From Poindextera sp035604135 (lineage in GTDB: Bacteria; Pseudomonadota; Alphaproteobacteria; Caulobacterales; Caulobacteraceae), in contig DATNJB010000025.1 of the NCBI GenBank assembly GCA_035604135.1, positions 22,963 through 86,962 on the forward strand: a stretch of DNA of 64,000 bases. Direction: 5' to 3'. Position 1 is the stretch's first letter, and each line of letters opens with the position of its first letter. Of the stretch, positions 36,708-46,243 are shown piece after piece. The notes under the pieces were generated by a model that saw nothing but the letters and a program-made list of their open reading frames with translations, made no database searches and was not told where the DNA came from. Made by a program: the position numbers and the translations under genes.

Positions 36708-39700
36708 ATGGCGGCGAACGCGCCATGGAGCGTGAAGGGGATCGATCCAAAGGCGCGCGAAATCGCCAAGGACCTAGCCCGTCGCTCCGGCATGACGCTG
36801 GGCGAATGGCTAAACCAGATGATCCTCGATGACGGAGGCTCACCCGAGGAAGCGACATCGCGCGCCGCGGATGAGCCGCACTACAGCCGCTTCGAAGCGC
36901 CCGACCACCCCGGCGACGACGTGCTGCGCGCGACAGCTTCGCTCGATCGGCTCACGACCCGCATCGAAGCGGCCGAACATCGCGCCACGCTGGCGATCAG
37001 CGGGATCGACCAATCGGTCAACGGCATCATCAACCGCCTCGAGCAGGCGGAGCGCGAGCAGACCGCCGTCGCCGCGCGGTTCGAGGGCGCGGTCGCTGAC
37101 CTTTCCGGCGAGCATAGTCGCGTGAACGAGCGGCTGCGCCGGATCGAGCAGGAGGCGCCGGGCAACCGCTCGGTCGAAGCCGTCCGCTCCATGGAAAACG
37201 CGCTCGCGAAGGTCGCGAGCCACCTCTACGACGGCGACGCCAAGGCCGAGCAGCGCTTCGCCGAGCTTCGCGACGATATCGAGACGATGAAGGCGAGCCT
37301 TGCCGCGGGTGGCGAGGCCGGTGGCGGCGATGACTTCACAATTCGGCTGACCGAGCGCCTGGGCGAAGCCGAGGCGCGAACCACCGAGGCCATGCGCGAG
37401 CTGCGCGCCTCGTTCGCCCAGCTCGACGAACGCCTCGGCGCCGCCGAAACCCGCACCTCCGGCGGCGTGCCGGAAGCTCGCCTCGAACAGCTCGCCGTCA
37501 GCCTGTCGGCCCGGGTCGACGCCGTCCGCGCCGAGATGGCGGAGAAGCTGCGCGAGGCCGCCGACGGCCGCTTCGAGCGCATCGAGCGGTCACTGGTCGA
37601 GATGACCGCCCAGGTGGAGAAGGCCGAGCGCCGATCGGCGCACGCCATCGAACGCATGGGGCATGAGGTGCTGCGCATGGCCGACACGCTCGGCCGGCGC
37701 GTTCAGGACGTCGATCACCGCTCGGCGGACGCCATCGAGCAAGTGGGCGGCGAGGTGGCGCGCATGGCCGGCGTGATGGAGGCCAGGCTCGCGCACAGCG
37801 ACGAAATCAACGCCCGCGCGCTGGAAAAGCTGGGCGGAGAGATCGCCCGGATCACCGAGCAGCTGGCCGATCGTATCGCCAATGCCGAGCGCCGTTCGGC
37901 GCAAGCCATGGACGACATGGGCGAGCAGGTCGCCCGCGTTTCGGACCGGCTGCAGGATCGCGCCGAGCGCACCTCGACCGAGCTGGCCGAGCGCATCCGC
38001 CTCTCCGAGGAGCGGACCGCCCGGCTGCTCGAGGACGCGCGCGAGCGCATCGATCAGCGGCTCGAGCAGGCCCAGCGCAAGCAGGCCGAGGCGTCCTCGC
38101 CGGAAGGCCCCGATGCGGCGCTGTTCGACGATCCCGACGTCGCTCCCTTTGGGCGCGAGGGCTACGGCCAGGCGTCGCGCTACGAGCTCCCCGAGGAGGA
38201 CGCGCCGTTCGAGACCAACGGCTTCGAAGAGCCGGAACAGCGCGAGGCGTTGATCGCGTCTGATCTGGCCGAGGCTGATGTCGAGGTCTTCGCGCGAACA
38301 GAGCCAGAGGCCCCGGCGCCGACGCTCGCCGCCGCCGAGCCCGTCGCGTCCGAAACTCGCACCTTCGCCGACTTCGACGACGATGATCTCGTGGCTCCGG
38401 CCGCGTTCGATGACGAGACGACGGACCACCAGACACGCGCGTTCGGCGCAGAGGCGACATTCGTCGAGGCCGAGCCGCCCTTGTTCGACGACAGGGCGCC
38501 GCTGCCGGAGGTGGACTTCGACACTGGGCTCGCGCGGGACCACGACGCGGCGCTGGAAGAGGATTTGCTGGCCGCCGAGGCCATGGCGCACGGCGGCGAG
38601 ACCGAGGACCAGGACGAGCCGGCGCTCGACGCGATCGTACCCGAGACGCCGCGGCGGCCGCTCACGACACGCGAGCTCATCGAGCAGACCCGCGCGGCCG
38701 CGCGCGCAGCGCCGACGCCCGCCGATCTCAAGCGGCAGCGCTCCACCAGCAAACGCGCCTTCGGCGCGCGGCGCAGCGGTCCCTCGGCGATGACCACCGC
38801 CCTCTTCGTCTCCGGTGGCGCGGCAGCGCTGAGCATGGCGCTCGTGGGCTACGAATTCGTGCTGCAGAAGCCGGCCGGTCAGCTGCCGACCCGCGTGGCC
38901 GAAGTGCTGGGCTTGAACGCGCCGGCCACGCCCCTCGCGTCCGAGCGGCCGGGCCCGGGTGAAGGCGGCCAGCCGCTGGCGGCGATTGCACTCAACCCGA
39001 CGCCGACCGGCCCGATCGCCGCTCAGACGCCCAACGCCCAGCAGAGCGAGGCGGCGGCGGAATTCTACGCCGACGGCGTGCGGCGCATCGAAGCGCACGA
39101 CAACTCGGGCCTGGACTCGCTGAAGCGCGCCGCCAACCTCGGCTACGCACCGGCGGAGTTCTATCTGGCCAAGCTGTACGAGGGTGGCCAGGCCGGGCTG
39201 AAGAAGGATCCGGTCCAGGCGCGCACCTGGACCGAGCGCGCGGCGGAAGCTGGCGATGTTAAGGCCATGCACAATTTGGCGCTCGACGACTTCGAAGGCA
39301 CGGGCGGGCCGAAGGACCTTAGTCAGGCCGCCGACTGGTTCCACCGCGCGGCCGATCAGGGCCTGGTCGACAGCCAGTACAATCTGGCGCGGCTCTATGA
39401 AGAGGGCCTCGGCGTCACGCGCAACCCGGCCGAAGCCTACAAGTGGTACCTGATCGCCGGCCGCTCCGGCGACGCGGAGTCGGCGGCTGCTGCGCAGCGG
39501 ATGAAGAACGCGCTCTCGCCTGAGGCGCAAGCCGCCGCCGAGCGTTCGGCGCAGGGCTTCATCCCCGACTCGGCGAGCGCCGCGCCGATGCAAGCCAACG
39601 GTTCGTCCGGCGCCATCGCTGAGGCTCAGCGCGGCCTCTCCCGCCTGGGCTACTACCAGGGGCCCTATGACGGCGTCGGCTCGCCGGCGCTCAGCCTCGC

Positions 39701-39791
39701 CATCGCCGCCTTCCAGCGCGACCAGGGCCTGCCGGCCACCGGCACCCTCGACCCGACGGTCAACCAGCGCTTGGCCGCCGCCGCGCAATAG
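36708..39791 (+). CDS. podJ: PodJ-like polarity/localization factor
   Basis: 1027 residues. The N-terminus (MAANAPWSVKGIDPKAREIAKDLARRSGMTLGEWLNQMILDD) is the conserved start of these proteins. A long coiled coil with repeated ERRSA.AIE..G.EV.RMADTL segments fills residues about 90-450, then an acidic linker with PEA-rich sequence, one membrane span near residues 690-718, and in the periplasm Sel1 repeats (about 812-922: YAPAEFYLAKLYEGG, AMHNLALDDFEGTGG, SQYNLARLYEEGLG) followed by a peptidoglycan-binding domain (968-1024, GLSRLGYYQGPYDG). This is the PodJ architecture: a pole-organising protein for stalk, pili and division machinery. Confidence 0.88.
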   Translation: MAANAPWSVKGIDPKAREIAKDLARRSGMTLGEWLNQMILDDGGSPEEATSRAADEPHYSRFEAPDHPGDDVLRATASLDRLTTRIEAAEHRATLAISGIDQSVNGIINRLEQAEREQTAVAARFEGAVADLSGEHSRVNERLRRIEQEAPGNRSVEAVRSMENALAKVASHLYDGDAKAEQRFAELRDDIETMKASLAAGGEAGGGDDFTIRLTERLGEAEARTTEAMRELRASFAQLDERLGAAETRTSGGVPEARLEQLAVSLSARVDAVRAEMAEKLREAADGRFERIERSLVEMTAQVEKAERRSAHAIERMGHEVLRMADTLGRRVQDVDHRSADAIEQVGGEVARMAGVMEARLAHSDEINARALEKLGGEIARITEQLADRIANAERRSAQAMDDMGEQVARVSDRLQDRAERTSTELAERIRLSEERTARLLEDARERIDQRLEQAQRKQAEASSPEGPDAALFDDPDVAPFGREGYGQASRYELPEEDAPFETNGFEEPEQREALIASDLAEADVEVFARTEPEAPAPTLAAAEPVASETRTFADFDDDDLVAPAAFDDETTDHQTRAFGAEATFVEAEPPLFDDRAPLPEVDFDTGLARDHDAALEEDLLAAEAMAHGGETEDQDEPALDAIVPETPRRPLTTRELIEQTRAAARAAPTPADLKRQRSTSKRAFGARRSGPSAMTTALFVSGGAAALSMALVGYEFVLQKPAGQLPTRVAEVLGLNAPATPLASERPGPGEGGQPLAAIALNPTPTGPIAAQTPNAQQSEAAAEFYADGVRRIEAHDNSGLDSLKRAANLGYAPAEFYLAKLYEGGQAGLKKDPVQARTWTERAAEAGDVKAMHNLALDDFEGTGGPKDLSQAADWFHRAADQGLVDSQYNLARLYEEGLGVTRNPAEAYKWYLIAGRSGDAESAAAAQRMKNALSPEAQAAAERSAQGFIPDSASAAPMQANGSSGAIAEAQRGLSRLGYYQGPYDGVGSPALSLAIAAFQRDQGLPATGTLDPTVNQRLAAAAQ

Positions 39792-39796
39792 GGCGG

Positions 39797-40507
39797 CTAG
39801 TCCCCCACCAGCATGTCCCAGCCGATCGGCTGCGCGCGATCGGGGCCGAGCGCAACGGCGAGCGGCGGGCGGGCGAACAGCGTGGAGAAGGCCGCATCGC
39901 GCACGTTCTGACCACCGGCGAAGGCGCCGAAGGCCGGAAGCACGATCCGCGCGCCGTCAGTGACGAAACAGCGCCGGCGCACCTTGCCGCCGCGGCCGGC
40001 GACGCGGAGGCAGGGGTGCAGGTGGCCCGCCGCCTCGCCGGTTTGCGGGCCGGCGATCGGCTCGTGGCGGAAGACGACGCCTTCGATGCGGATGTCCGGG
40101 ACGACCTCGCCCGGCAGCGCCTTAGGCCCATCGGCGTCGTGGTTGCCGACCACCCAGATCAGTCGGCGGCGCGCCGCGATCGCCTCCAGACGCTGGGTGT
40201 CGCGGGGCGCCATGCGCGCCTCGCCCTCGCCGTCGTGGAAGCTGTCGCCGAGCAGGACCACGACCACCGGATCGAGCGCCGCCACCTCGGCGGCGAGGCG
40301 GCCGAGCGTGTCGGCGGTGTCGTAGGGCGGCAAGAGCTGGCCCTTGCGGGCGTAGGCCGAGCCCTTCTCCAGGTGCAGGTCGGCCGCCACCAGCGTCCGG
40401 GCGCGGCCGAGCCAGAGCACACCGGACGCGCGGAGCAGAAGCTCGGCCTCGCCGAGCGTCACGGCCACGCCGCCGCAGCCACTGCGCGCGAGGGCGAGCG
40501 CGCTCAT
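39797..40507 (-). CDS. pdeM: Ligase-associated DNA damage response endonuclease PdeM
   Basis: 236 residues, a calcineurin-like metallophosphoesterase. Metal motifs: ADLHLEKG, LLGDSFHDGEGEAR, VVGNHDADG, FRHEPI and GHLHPCL. It belongs to the ligase-associated four-gene set (ligase, exonuclease, Lhr, PdeM) and follows Lhr here with an ATGA overlap at 40504-40507; the ligase and exonuclease partners are not adjacent. Product is a DNA phosphodiesterase or endonuclease of the cytoplasm. The start ATG 40507 is inside the lhr stop overlap. Confidence 0.92.
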   Translation of the reverse strand: MSALALARSGCGGVAVTLGEAELLLRASGVLWLGRARTLVAADLHLEKGSAYARKGQLLPPYDTADTLGRLAAEVAALDPVVVVLLGDSFHDGEGEARMAPRDTQRLEAIAARRRLIWVVGNHDADGPKALPGEVVPDIRIEGVVFRHEPIAGPQTGEAAGHLHPCLRVAGRGGKVRRRCFVTDGARIVLPAFGAFAGGQNVRDAAFSTLFARPPLAVALGPDRAQPIGWDMLVGD

Positions 40508-42957
40508 GCGCTGGCCTGGGCGATGAGGGCGTCGGCCGCGTCGGCGAGGATCATCTCGCGGGCGGAGCCCGGCGCGTTCTGCTTGCCGATCTCGGTCATC
40601 ATCGGCACAGAGAACGGCGAGAGGTGGTCGAGGCGGCTGACGACAATGCGGCCCTTGATGCGCGCCAAAAGCTGGCCAAGGCGAGCGATGTCGACCAGTC
40701 CCTTGGCCGCATCGTCGCGCGCTGCGCGCAGCAGCAAATGGTCGGGCTGGTGCCGGCGCAGCACGTCATAGACCAGGTCGGTGGAGAAGCTGATCTGCCG
40801 CCCCGACTTCTGGTCGCGTCGGAAGCGACGCTCGATCAGTCCACTGATCAGGGCACAGTTCTTGAACGCGCCGCGCATCATCGCGCTCTCAAGCAGCCAC
40901 GATTCGAGGTCGTCGCCCAGCATGTCCTCGGCGAACAGCTCGGCGAAGTCGAGCCCGTCCATCGGCCTCAGCGACCAGATGGTCAGGCCGTAGTCGTTGC
41001 ACACGAAGCCGAGGGGGCCGACGCCGAGCCGGTCTAGACGGCGGGTGAGCAGCATGGCCAGCGTGGTGTGCGCGAGCCGCCCCTCGAAAGGGTAGGCGAC
41101 CAGGAAGCGCCGCTGGTGGTGCGGAAAGGTCTCCACCAGCATCTCGTCGGTGGCGGGGACGGCGGAGCGGTCCCGCTGCAGTTCCAGCCACTCGCGGGTA
41201 TCAGGCGGCAGCACGCGCCAATGGCGGTCGTCGCTCATCAGCTCGCGCACCCGCCGGGCGAGAAGGGTGGAGAGCGCAAACTTCGAGCCGCCCCATGAGG
41301 GCATCTTGGCCGGCTCGCCGGTCGCCCGCTGGACGAGGACGTCGACCCCCGTCACGCCCACCAGCCGCCAGACCTGGCCGGCGAAAATGAAGGTGTCCCC
41401 CGGCTCCAGCACCTCGAGGTAGCCCTCCTCAACCTCGCCGATCTTCCTGCCCGGCGTTCCACGACGGCTGGCGATCCGCACACTGAGCATCGCCGCCGAG
41501 ACGATCGCCCCGACGTTCATGCGGTGACGGAGCGCCGTCTCGGCATTGCGCACCCGCCAGAGGCCGTCCAGCCCCTTCACGATGCGCCGATAGCGGTCGT
41601 AGGTCTTCAGCGCGTAGCCGCCGGTCGAGACGAAATCGACGACCTGCTCGTAGTCCTCCCAGCTCAGGTCGCGGTAGGGCCCGGCGGTCCTGACCTCGTC
41701 GTAGAGCGCGACGAGGTCGAACGGCTCGGAGCAGCTTGCGCCCATCACGTGCTGGGCGAGCACGTCGAGCGCGCCGGTCCGCTCCGGTTCGGCGTCGAGG
41801 GCGTTCTCGGCGATCGCCTCGCGCGCGGCCTGGCACTCGAGCATCTCGAAGCGGTTGGACGGCACGAACAGCGCCCGGCTGGGCTCGTCCAGCCGGTGAT
41901 TGGCGCGGCCGATGCGCTGGACCATGCGCGAGGCGCCCTTGGGCGAGGCGAGCTGGATGACGAGGTCGACGTCGCCCCAGTCGATGCCGAGATCGAGGGT
42001 GGAGGTGCAGACGACGGCGCGGAGCGCGCCCTTGGCCATCGCCGCCTCGACCTTGCGGCGCTGCTCGGGGGCGAGCGAGCCGTGGTGCAGCGCGATCGGC
42101 AGGTTGTCGTCGTTGAGGCGCCAGAGCTCCTGGAAGGCGAACTCGGCCTGGAAGCGGGTGTTGACGAAGACGAGCGCTGTGCGAGCCCGGCGGATGGCGT
42201 CATAGACATCAGGCATGGCGTGATGGGCGGTGTGCCCGGCCCACGGCACCTGGCCCTGCGAGAGCAGGATATCGACGATTGGGGCCGCGCCTGCGGCGCC
42301 GGTGACCACGTCGACGGGCGCGCCGGCTTTCGGCGCGAGCCAGCGCTGGATGACGGCGGGGTCGTCGACCGTGGCCGAGAGCCCGACGCGGCGCATGCCC
42401 GGGGCATACTGCTGCAACCGCGCCAGATCGAGCGCCAAGAGGTCCCCGCGCTTCGATGGCCAGATCGAGTGGACCTCGTCGATGATCACGCAGGCCAGAT
42501 CCTCGAAGTAACGCCGCGCACCCTCCCAGGCACAGAACAATGCGAGCTGTTCGGGCGTGGTGAGCAGGAGGTCGGGCGGTTTCACCCGCTGGCGTGCGCG
42601 GCGCGCGATGCCAGTGTCGCCGGTGCGCGACTCCGCCTTCACCGAGAGCCCCATCTCGAAGATGGGCGCGATCAGGTTGCGTTCGATGTCGACGGCCAAC
42701 GCCTTGAGCGGCGAGATGTAGAGGGTGTGGATGCCGGCGGGGGTGTTGCGCTTCGGCCGCTCGGCGAGCTCGATCAGCGTGGGCAGGAAGCCCGCCAGTG
42801 TCTTGCCACCGCCGGTCGGCGCGATCAGCAGCGCATCGCGCCCCGCCCTCGCCTTCTCCAGCATGGCCAATTGGTGCGGCCTGGGGCGCCAGCCGCGGCG
42901 GGCGAACCAGTCGGCGAAGACGCCGGGAAGCTCGGTGGTGGCCAGCGCGCCGTCCAT
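40504..42957 (-). CDS. lhr: Ligase-associated DEXH-box DNA helicase Lhr
   Basis: 817 residues, an SF2 helicase. Motifs: Q/I region and Walker A APTGGGKTLAGFLPTLIEL near residues 44-62, motif II VIIDEVHSIWPSKRG near 157-171, SAT-like AVGLSATVDDPAV, and motif VI region LGIDWGDVDLVIQLASPKGASRMVQRIGRANH; then a winged-helix domain and the long Lhr-specific C-terminus. It unwinds DNA or RNA-DNA with 3'-5' polarity. A near-consensus LexA box lies 16 bases upstream of the start at 42957. Confidence 0.94.
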   Translation of the reverse strand: MDGALATTELPGVFADWFARRGWRPRPHQLAMLEKARAGRDALLIAPTGGGKTLAGFLPTLIELAERPKRNTPAGIHTLYISPLKALAVDIERNLIAPIFEMGLSVKAESRTGDTGIARRARQRVKPPDLLLTTPEQLALFCAWEGARRYFEDLACVIIDEVHSIWPSKRGDLLALDLARLQQYAPGMRRVGLSATVDDPAVIQRWLAPKAGAPVDVVTGAAGAAPIVDILLSQGQVPWAGHTAHHAMPDVYDAIRRARTALVFVNTRFQAEFAFQELWRLNDDNLPIALHHGSLAPEQRRKVEAAMAKGALRAVVCTSTLDLGIDWGDVDLVIQLASPKGASRMVQRIGRANHRLDEPSRALFVPSNRFEMLECQAAREAIAENALDAEPERTGALDVLAQHVMGASCSEPFDLVALYDEVRTAGPYRDLSWEDYEQVVDFVSTGGYALKTYDRYRRIVKGLDGLWRVRNAETALRHRMNVGAIVSAAMLSVRIASRRGTPGRKIGEVEEGYLEVLEPGDTFIFAGQVWRLVGVTGVDVLVQRATGEPAKMPSWGGSKFALSTLLARRVRELMSDDRHWRVLPPDTREWLELQRDRSAVPATDEMLVETFPHHQRRFLVAYPFEGRLAHTTLAMLLTRRLDRLGVGPLGFVCNDYGLTIWSLRPMDGLDFAELFAEDMLGDDLESWLLESAMMRGAFKNCALISGLIERRFRRDQKSGRQISFSTDLVYDVLRRHQPDHLLLRAARDDAAKGLVDIARLGQLLARIKGRIVVSRLDHLSPFSVPMMTEIGKQNAPGSAREMILADAADALIAQASA

Positions 42958-42972
42958 GCCGCGCTATAGCAT

Positions 42973-42987
42973 GTTCGCGTTCTGTTT
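42973..42987 (-). promoter_or_regulatory. Possible LexA box upstream of lhr-pdeM
   Basis: GTTC-N7-GTTT at 42973-42987 (GTTCGCGTTCTGTTT) differs from the alphaproteobacterial SOS consensus GTTC-N7-GTTC by one base in the second half-site. Its position, 16 bases upstream of the lhr start, matches an operator, and the genes are repair-related. This is weaker than the imuA box. Confidence 0.5.
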
Positions 42988-43024
42988 CTACTCAGCCGGG
43001 GCGATTATGCACTTTGCAATCGCC

Positions 43025-43927
43025 TCAGCCGGTGATCGGGTCCGACGACTCCGGCAGCGCGTATTTCGAGCCGGGGGGCAGCGGCTTGGCGGTCTGCACC
43101 GGACCGGGCGGCAGCGCCGCGGGCGGCGGCTGCGGCGCAGGCGCGGGTCGCAGGCCCGCATTGCTCAGCGTCTGGGCGGCCCGGGGCTGCGGGCTTGGCG
43201 CGCGCCGGGCGGCGTTGGCGGCGAAGGTAACCTCGACGTCGGCGGCGCCGACCGGCGGGTCGATGACGTCGACGGCGAAACCGCGGCTCTCGCCCGGTGG
43301 GATCAGCGCGCCGCCGGGGTCGGCGATGTTCACGGCCAGCACGCGGCCGCCGTTGTTCAGGATGCTGATCTTGAGCGGCGGCGCGGCGATCGGATGGTTG
43401 CGCACGTTGCGCAGGCTGCCCGAGACGCTCAGTACCGCGTGCCCGCCCTTCAGCGCCGGCTGGGCGCGCTGATCCTCGATGGTCAGACCGACGACGTTCA
43501 CCGGCAGGCCGGCCATGGCGAAAGCGCCTGCGGCCCGCGGCCAGAGGCTGGCGATGTCCTCGCGCAACAGCACCGCCGCGCCGATCAGGAGCAGAAAGCC
43601 GGCGACGAGCCCGGCCCAAATCGCGCCGCTGGTCGCCGCCTCGCGCACCTTTTCCTTGGTCTGGATGCGGCCGCGGAAGTGGCGCGGCAGTTCCTCGGCC
43701 GGGAGTTGGCTGAGCTCGCCCAGCTCGCCCTGGTCCGCAGGAACGCCGTGCGCCGGCGGCTCATCCGCCACCGCGCCGGGTTCGCCCTGGGTCAGCTCTA
43801 GCGGCGGCTCCGCCCGCGCCGTCCATTTCGCGCCGCACGCCGCGCAACGCACCGACCGACCCGCTTCGCCGAGGCGCTCATCCTCGACAAAATAGCGGGT
43901 GGCGCACTCTGGGCAGGTCAGTATCAT
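43025..43927 (-). CDS. MJ0042-type zinc-ribbon membrane protein (DUF3426)
   Basis: 300 residues. N-terminal zinc ribbon: CPEC at residues 5-8 (MILTCPECATRYFVEDERL) and CAAC near 32-35, the MJ0042 finger. A single membrane segment near residues 107-125 (AIWAGLVAGFLLLIGAAVLL) is followed by a periplasmic DUF3426 domain with beta strands (VVGLTIEDQRAQPALKGGHAVLSVSGSLRNV) and a Pro/Ala-rich tail. It is divergently placed to ftsE, and is often next to ftsEX in alphaproteobacteria, suggesting a cell-envelope role that is not yet known. Confidence 0.88.
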   Translation of the reverse strand: MILTCPECATRYFVEDERLGEAGRSVRCAACGAKWTARAEPPLELTQGEPGAVADEPPAHGVPADQGELGELSQLPAEELPRHFRGRIQTKEKVREAATSGAIWAGLVAGFLLLIGAAVLLREDIASLWPRAAGAFAMAGLPVNVVGLTIEDQRAQPALKGGHAVLSVSGSLRNVRNHPIAAPPLKISILNNGGRVLAVNIADPGGALIPPGESRGFAVDVIDPPVGAADVEVTFAANAARRAPSPQPRAAQTLSNAGLRPAPAPQPPPAALPPGPVQTAKPLPPGSKYALPESSDPITG

Positions 43928-43985
43928 CGCTGGCGAATCGGATGCATGCGCGCCCTCGCACCCGAGGTCGCCGATTTCGGTCGCT

Positions 43986-44729
43986 ATGTCCAGAACCGCC
44001 GACGCGAGCGAACGCCCGGACGAAATGCCCGGCGCAGCGGGCCTCGCCGGAGCGCCGGTCGTGAGCTTCGATCACGTCGGTCTGCGCTACGGGACCGCCC
44101 CGGAAGTGCTGAAAAACCTCACGTTCGAGCTCGAGGCCGGCTCGTTCCACTTCCTCACCGGCCCGTCCGGCGCCGGCAAGACAACCCTGCTCAAGCTCAT
44201 CCACGTCGCGCTTCGCCCGACGCGGGGGCGGATCGCGCTTTTCGGCCGCTACACCGAGCGCCTGACGCGCCAGGAGCTGCCCGCGCTGCGGCGCCGCATC
44301 GGCATGGTCTTCCACGACCGCCGCCTGCTCGACCACCTGAACGCCTTCGACAACGTCGCCCTGCCGTTGCGCCTGGCTGGGCGCAAGGCGGGCGGCTACG
44401 CCGGCGACGTGGCCGAGCTGCTGGCGTGGGTCGGCCTGGGCGAGAAGATGACGGCCTATCCGATGACGCTGTCGGGTGGCGAGCAACAGCGCCTTGCCAT
44501 CGCCCGCGCCGTGGTCGGGCGGCCGGACCTGCTGATCGCCGACGAGCCTACCGGCGACGTCGACCACGATATGGCCGTGCGCATCTTGCGCCTGTTCGTC
44601 GAGCTCAACCGGCTGGGGACGACCGTCCTGATCGCGACCCACGACCGCGAGCTGGTGGCGCGGTCGGGAAAGCCGGTGCTGCATATCGAGCACGGCGAGC
44701 TGCGGCTGCCGGCGGACGCGGCGGCGTGA
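43986..44729 (+). CDS. ftsE: Cell division ATP-binding protein FtsE
   Basis: 247 residues, an ABC ATPase. Walker A GPSGAGKTTLLK, signature LSGGEQQRLAIARAVV and Walker B DLLIADEPTGDVD are all present. With FtsX it forms the FtsEX complex that controls periplasmic peptidoglycan hydrolases at the division site. The start ATG 43986 (MSRTADAS) was chosen; the frame is open to 43899 but overlaps the divergent gene. Its GTGA stop overlap begins ftsX. Confidence 0.93.
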   Translation: MSRTADASERPDEMPGAAGLAGAPVVSFDHVGLRYGTAPEVLKNLTFELEAGSFHFLTGPSGAGKTTLLKLIHVALRPTRGRIALFGRYTERLTRQELPALRRRIGMVFHDRRLLDHLNAFDNVALPLRLAGRKAGGYAGDVAELLAWVGLGEKMTAYPMTLSGGEQQRLAIARAVVGRPDLLIADEPTGDVDHDMAVRILRLFVELNRLGTTVLIATHDRELVARSGKPVLHIEHGELRLPADAAA

Positions 44730-45619
44730 GCGGACCCCGGACCGCGCCGAGCCAGCGGCCGGCCGCCCTGCTGCCGGCCGAGGACGCGCGCGACGGCGCG
44801 CTGGTGTTCATCGTGGCCGTGCTCTGCTTCCTCGCCTGCCTTTCGGTGGTGGCGGCGCTGGCCGCGGACCGCGCGGCGCACGGGTGGCGCACCGAGCTCA
44901 GGGGCTCGGCGACGGTCGTGGTGCGTCCAGGCCCCGACGAGACCGCCGACGCGGCCGCGGCCCGGGCTGCCGAGGCTCTGGCCGCCGTGAGCGGCGTCGA
45001 CGAGGTCGAGGCGCTGGAGAAGGACAAGGCCGAGCAACTTCTGGAGCCCTGGATCGGCCGCGATGCGCTGCCGGAGGATCTGGCCATCCCACGCCTGGTC
45101 GATGTCGAGCTGAACCCCGAGCGGCCGGCCACCGCGGCGGCGCTGGACGCCGCGCTCAAGGCCGCGCGCGTTGACGCAACCGTCGACGACCACACCATGT
45201 GGCTCAAGGACATTCTGCGCGCGGCCTTCCTCGCCCAGGTCGCGGCTGTGGCGATCGCGGCGCTGGTGGCGGTGGCGGCCGGCGCAGTCATCGCGTTTGC
45301 AACCCGCGCGGGCCTGCAGGCGCGGGGTGACCTGGTGAGCGTGCTGCACCTTGCCGGCGCCGAAGACGGCTACATCGCCGGCCTTTTCCAGATGCGCTTC
45401 GCCCGGCTGGCGGCGACCGCGGGCCTGGCCGGCGCCGGCGGCGCGGCGCTGGTCACGGCGCTCGCGCGGCTGGCCGGCGGCGGCGAGGGGCTGACGCCGG
45501 TGCTGCCGGTGGCGTGGAGCGATCTCTTGCCGCTCCTGGCCTGTCCGATCGTGGCAGGCGCGATCGCCGCCATCGCCGCGCGGCTGACGGCGCTGTCGCT
45601 GGTCAGGAGCATGACGTGA
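44726..45619 (+). CDS. ftsX: Cell division permease FtsX
   Basis: 297 residues. An N-terminal cytoplasmic tail, membrane segment 1 (ALVFIVAVLCFLACLSVVAALAA), a periplasmic domain of about 125 residues, then three segments (LAQVAAVAIAALVAVAAGAVIAFA, LAATAGLAGAGGAALVTALA, LLPLLACPIVAGAIAAIAARL) as in FtsX of the MacB/FtsX fold. GTG start at 44726 overlaps ftsE (GTGA) and its end overlaps the YdcF gene (GTGA), a tight three-gene unit. Forms the membrane half of FtsEX. Confidence 0.9.
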   Translation: MSGPRTAPSQRPAALLPAEDARDGALVFIVAVLCFLACLSVVAALAADRAAHGWRTELRGSATVVVRPGPDETADAAAARAAEALAAVSGVDEVEALEKDKAEQLLEPWIGRDALPEDLAIPRLVDVELNPERPATAAALDAALKAARVDATVDDHTMWLKDILRAAFLAQVAAVAIAALVAVAAGAVIAFATRAGLQARGDLVSVLHLAGAEDGYIAGLFQMRFARLAATAGLAGAGGAALVTALARLAGGGEGLTPVLPVAWSDLLPLLACPIVAGAIAAIAARLTALSLVRSMT

Positions 45620-46230
45620 GGAGCGCGACCATCCTGGCGCTCGTCGTCGTGATCTGGGCGGTCGGCCTGCTCGCCTTCGCCGGGCGCATCGATCGGCTGG
45701 AGACCCCCGACGAGGTCACACCCGCAGATGGAGTCGTTGCATTGACCGGCTCGGCCGACCGCATCAGCGCGGCGATGAAGCTGCTCGAAGACGGCAAGGG
45801 CAAGCGGCTCTTGATCTCCGGCGTCAATCGCGTCGCCAGCCCGGCCGACATCCGCGGCGTGGCGAAGGCCACGCGGCGGGTCTACGATTGCTGCGTCGAC
45901 TTGGGCTTTTCGGCCACCGACACCGTCGGCAACGCGCGCGAGACCGCGGCCTGGGCCAGGGCGAAGGGGTTCCATTCGCTGATCGTCGTGACGTCCGACT
46001 TCCACATGCCGCGCGCGATGCTCGAGCTGCATGAAGCCTTGCCGGACGCCGCCCTTACGCCCTATCCGGTAAAGACCACCGAGCTCGACGCCGGGCGCTG
46101 GTGGCGGACCGCCGTGGGGGCCAGGCGCATGACGCTCGAGTACTGCAAGTACCTGGTGATCCTTGCGCGCGAGGGCCTGTTGGGCCTTGGCCCGCGGTCG
46201 CACGCCGCCCCGTCGAACCTAGCGGCTTGA
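45616..46230 (+). CDS. YdcF/ElyC/SanA-type envelope protein
   Basis: 204 residues. One N-terminal membrane segment (ATILALVVVIWAVGLLAFAG) then a DUF218 domain: ADGVVALTGSADRISAAMKLLEDGKGKRLLISGVN, VTSDFHMPRAMLEL and ELDAGRWWRTAVGARRMTLEYCKYL. Family members act in peptidoglycan or lipid-carrier metabolism; position in an ftsEX operon fits. GTG start, translationally coupled to FtsX. Confidence 0.85.
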   Translation: MRSATILALVVVIWAVGLLAFAGRIDRLETPDEVTPADGVVALTGSADRISAAMKLLEDGKGKRLLISGVNRVASPADIRGVAKATRRVYDCCVDLGFSATDTVGNARETAAWARAKGFHSLIVVTSDFHMPRAMLELHEALPDAALTPYPVKTTELDAGRWWRTAVGARRMTLEYCKYLVILAREGLLGLGPRSHAAPSNLAA

Positions 46231-46243
46231 GGAAGGCTCTCGG

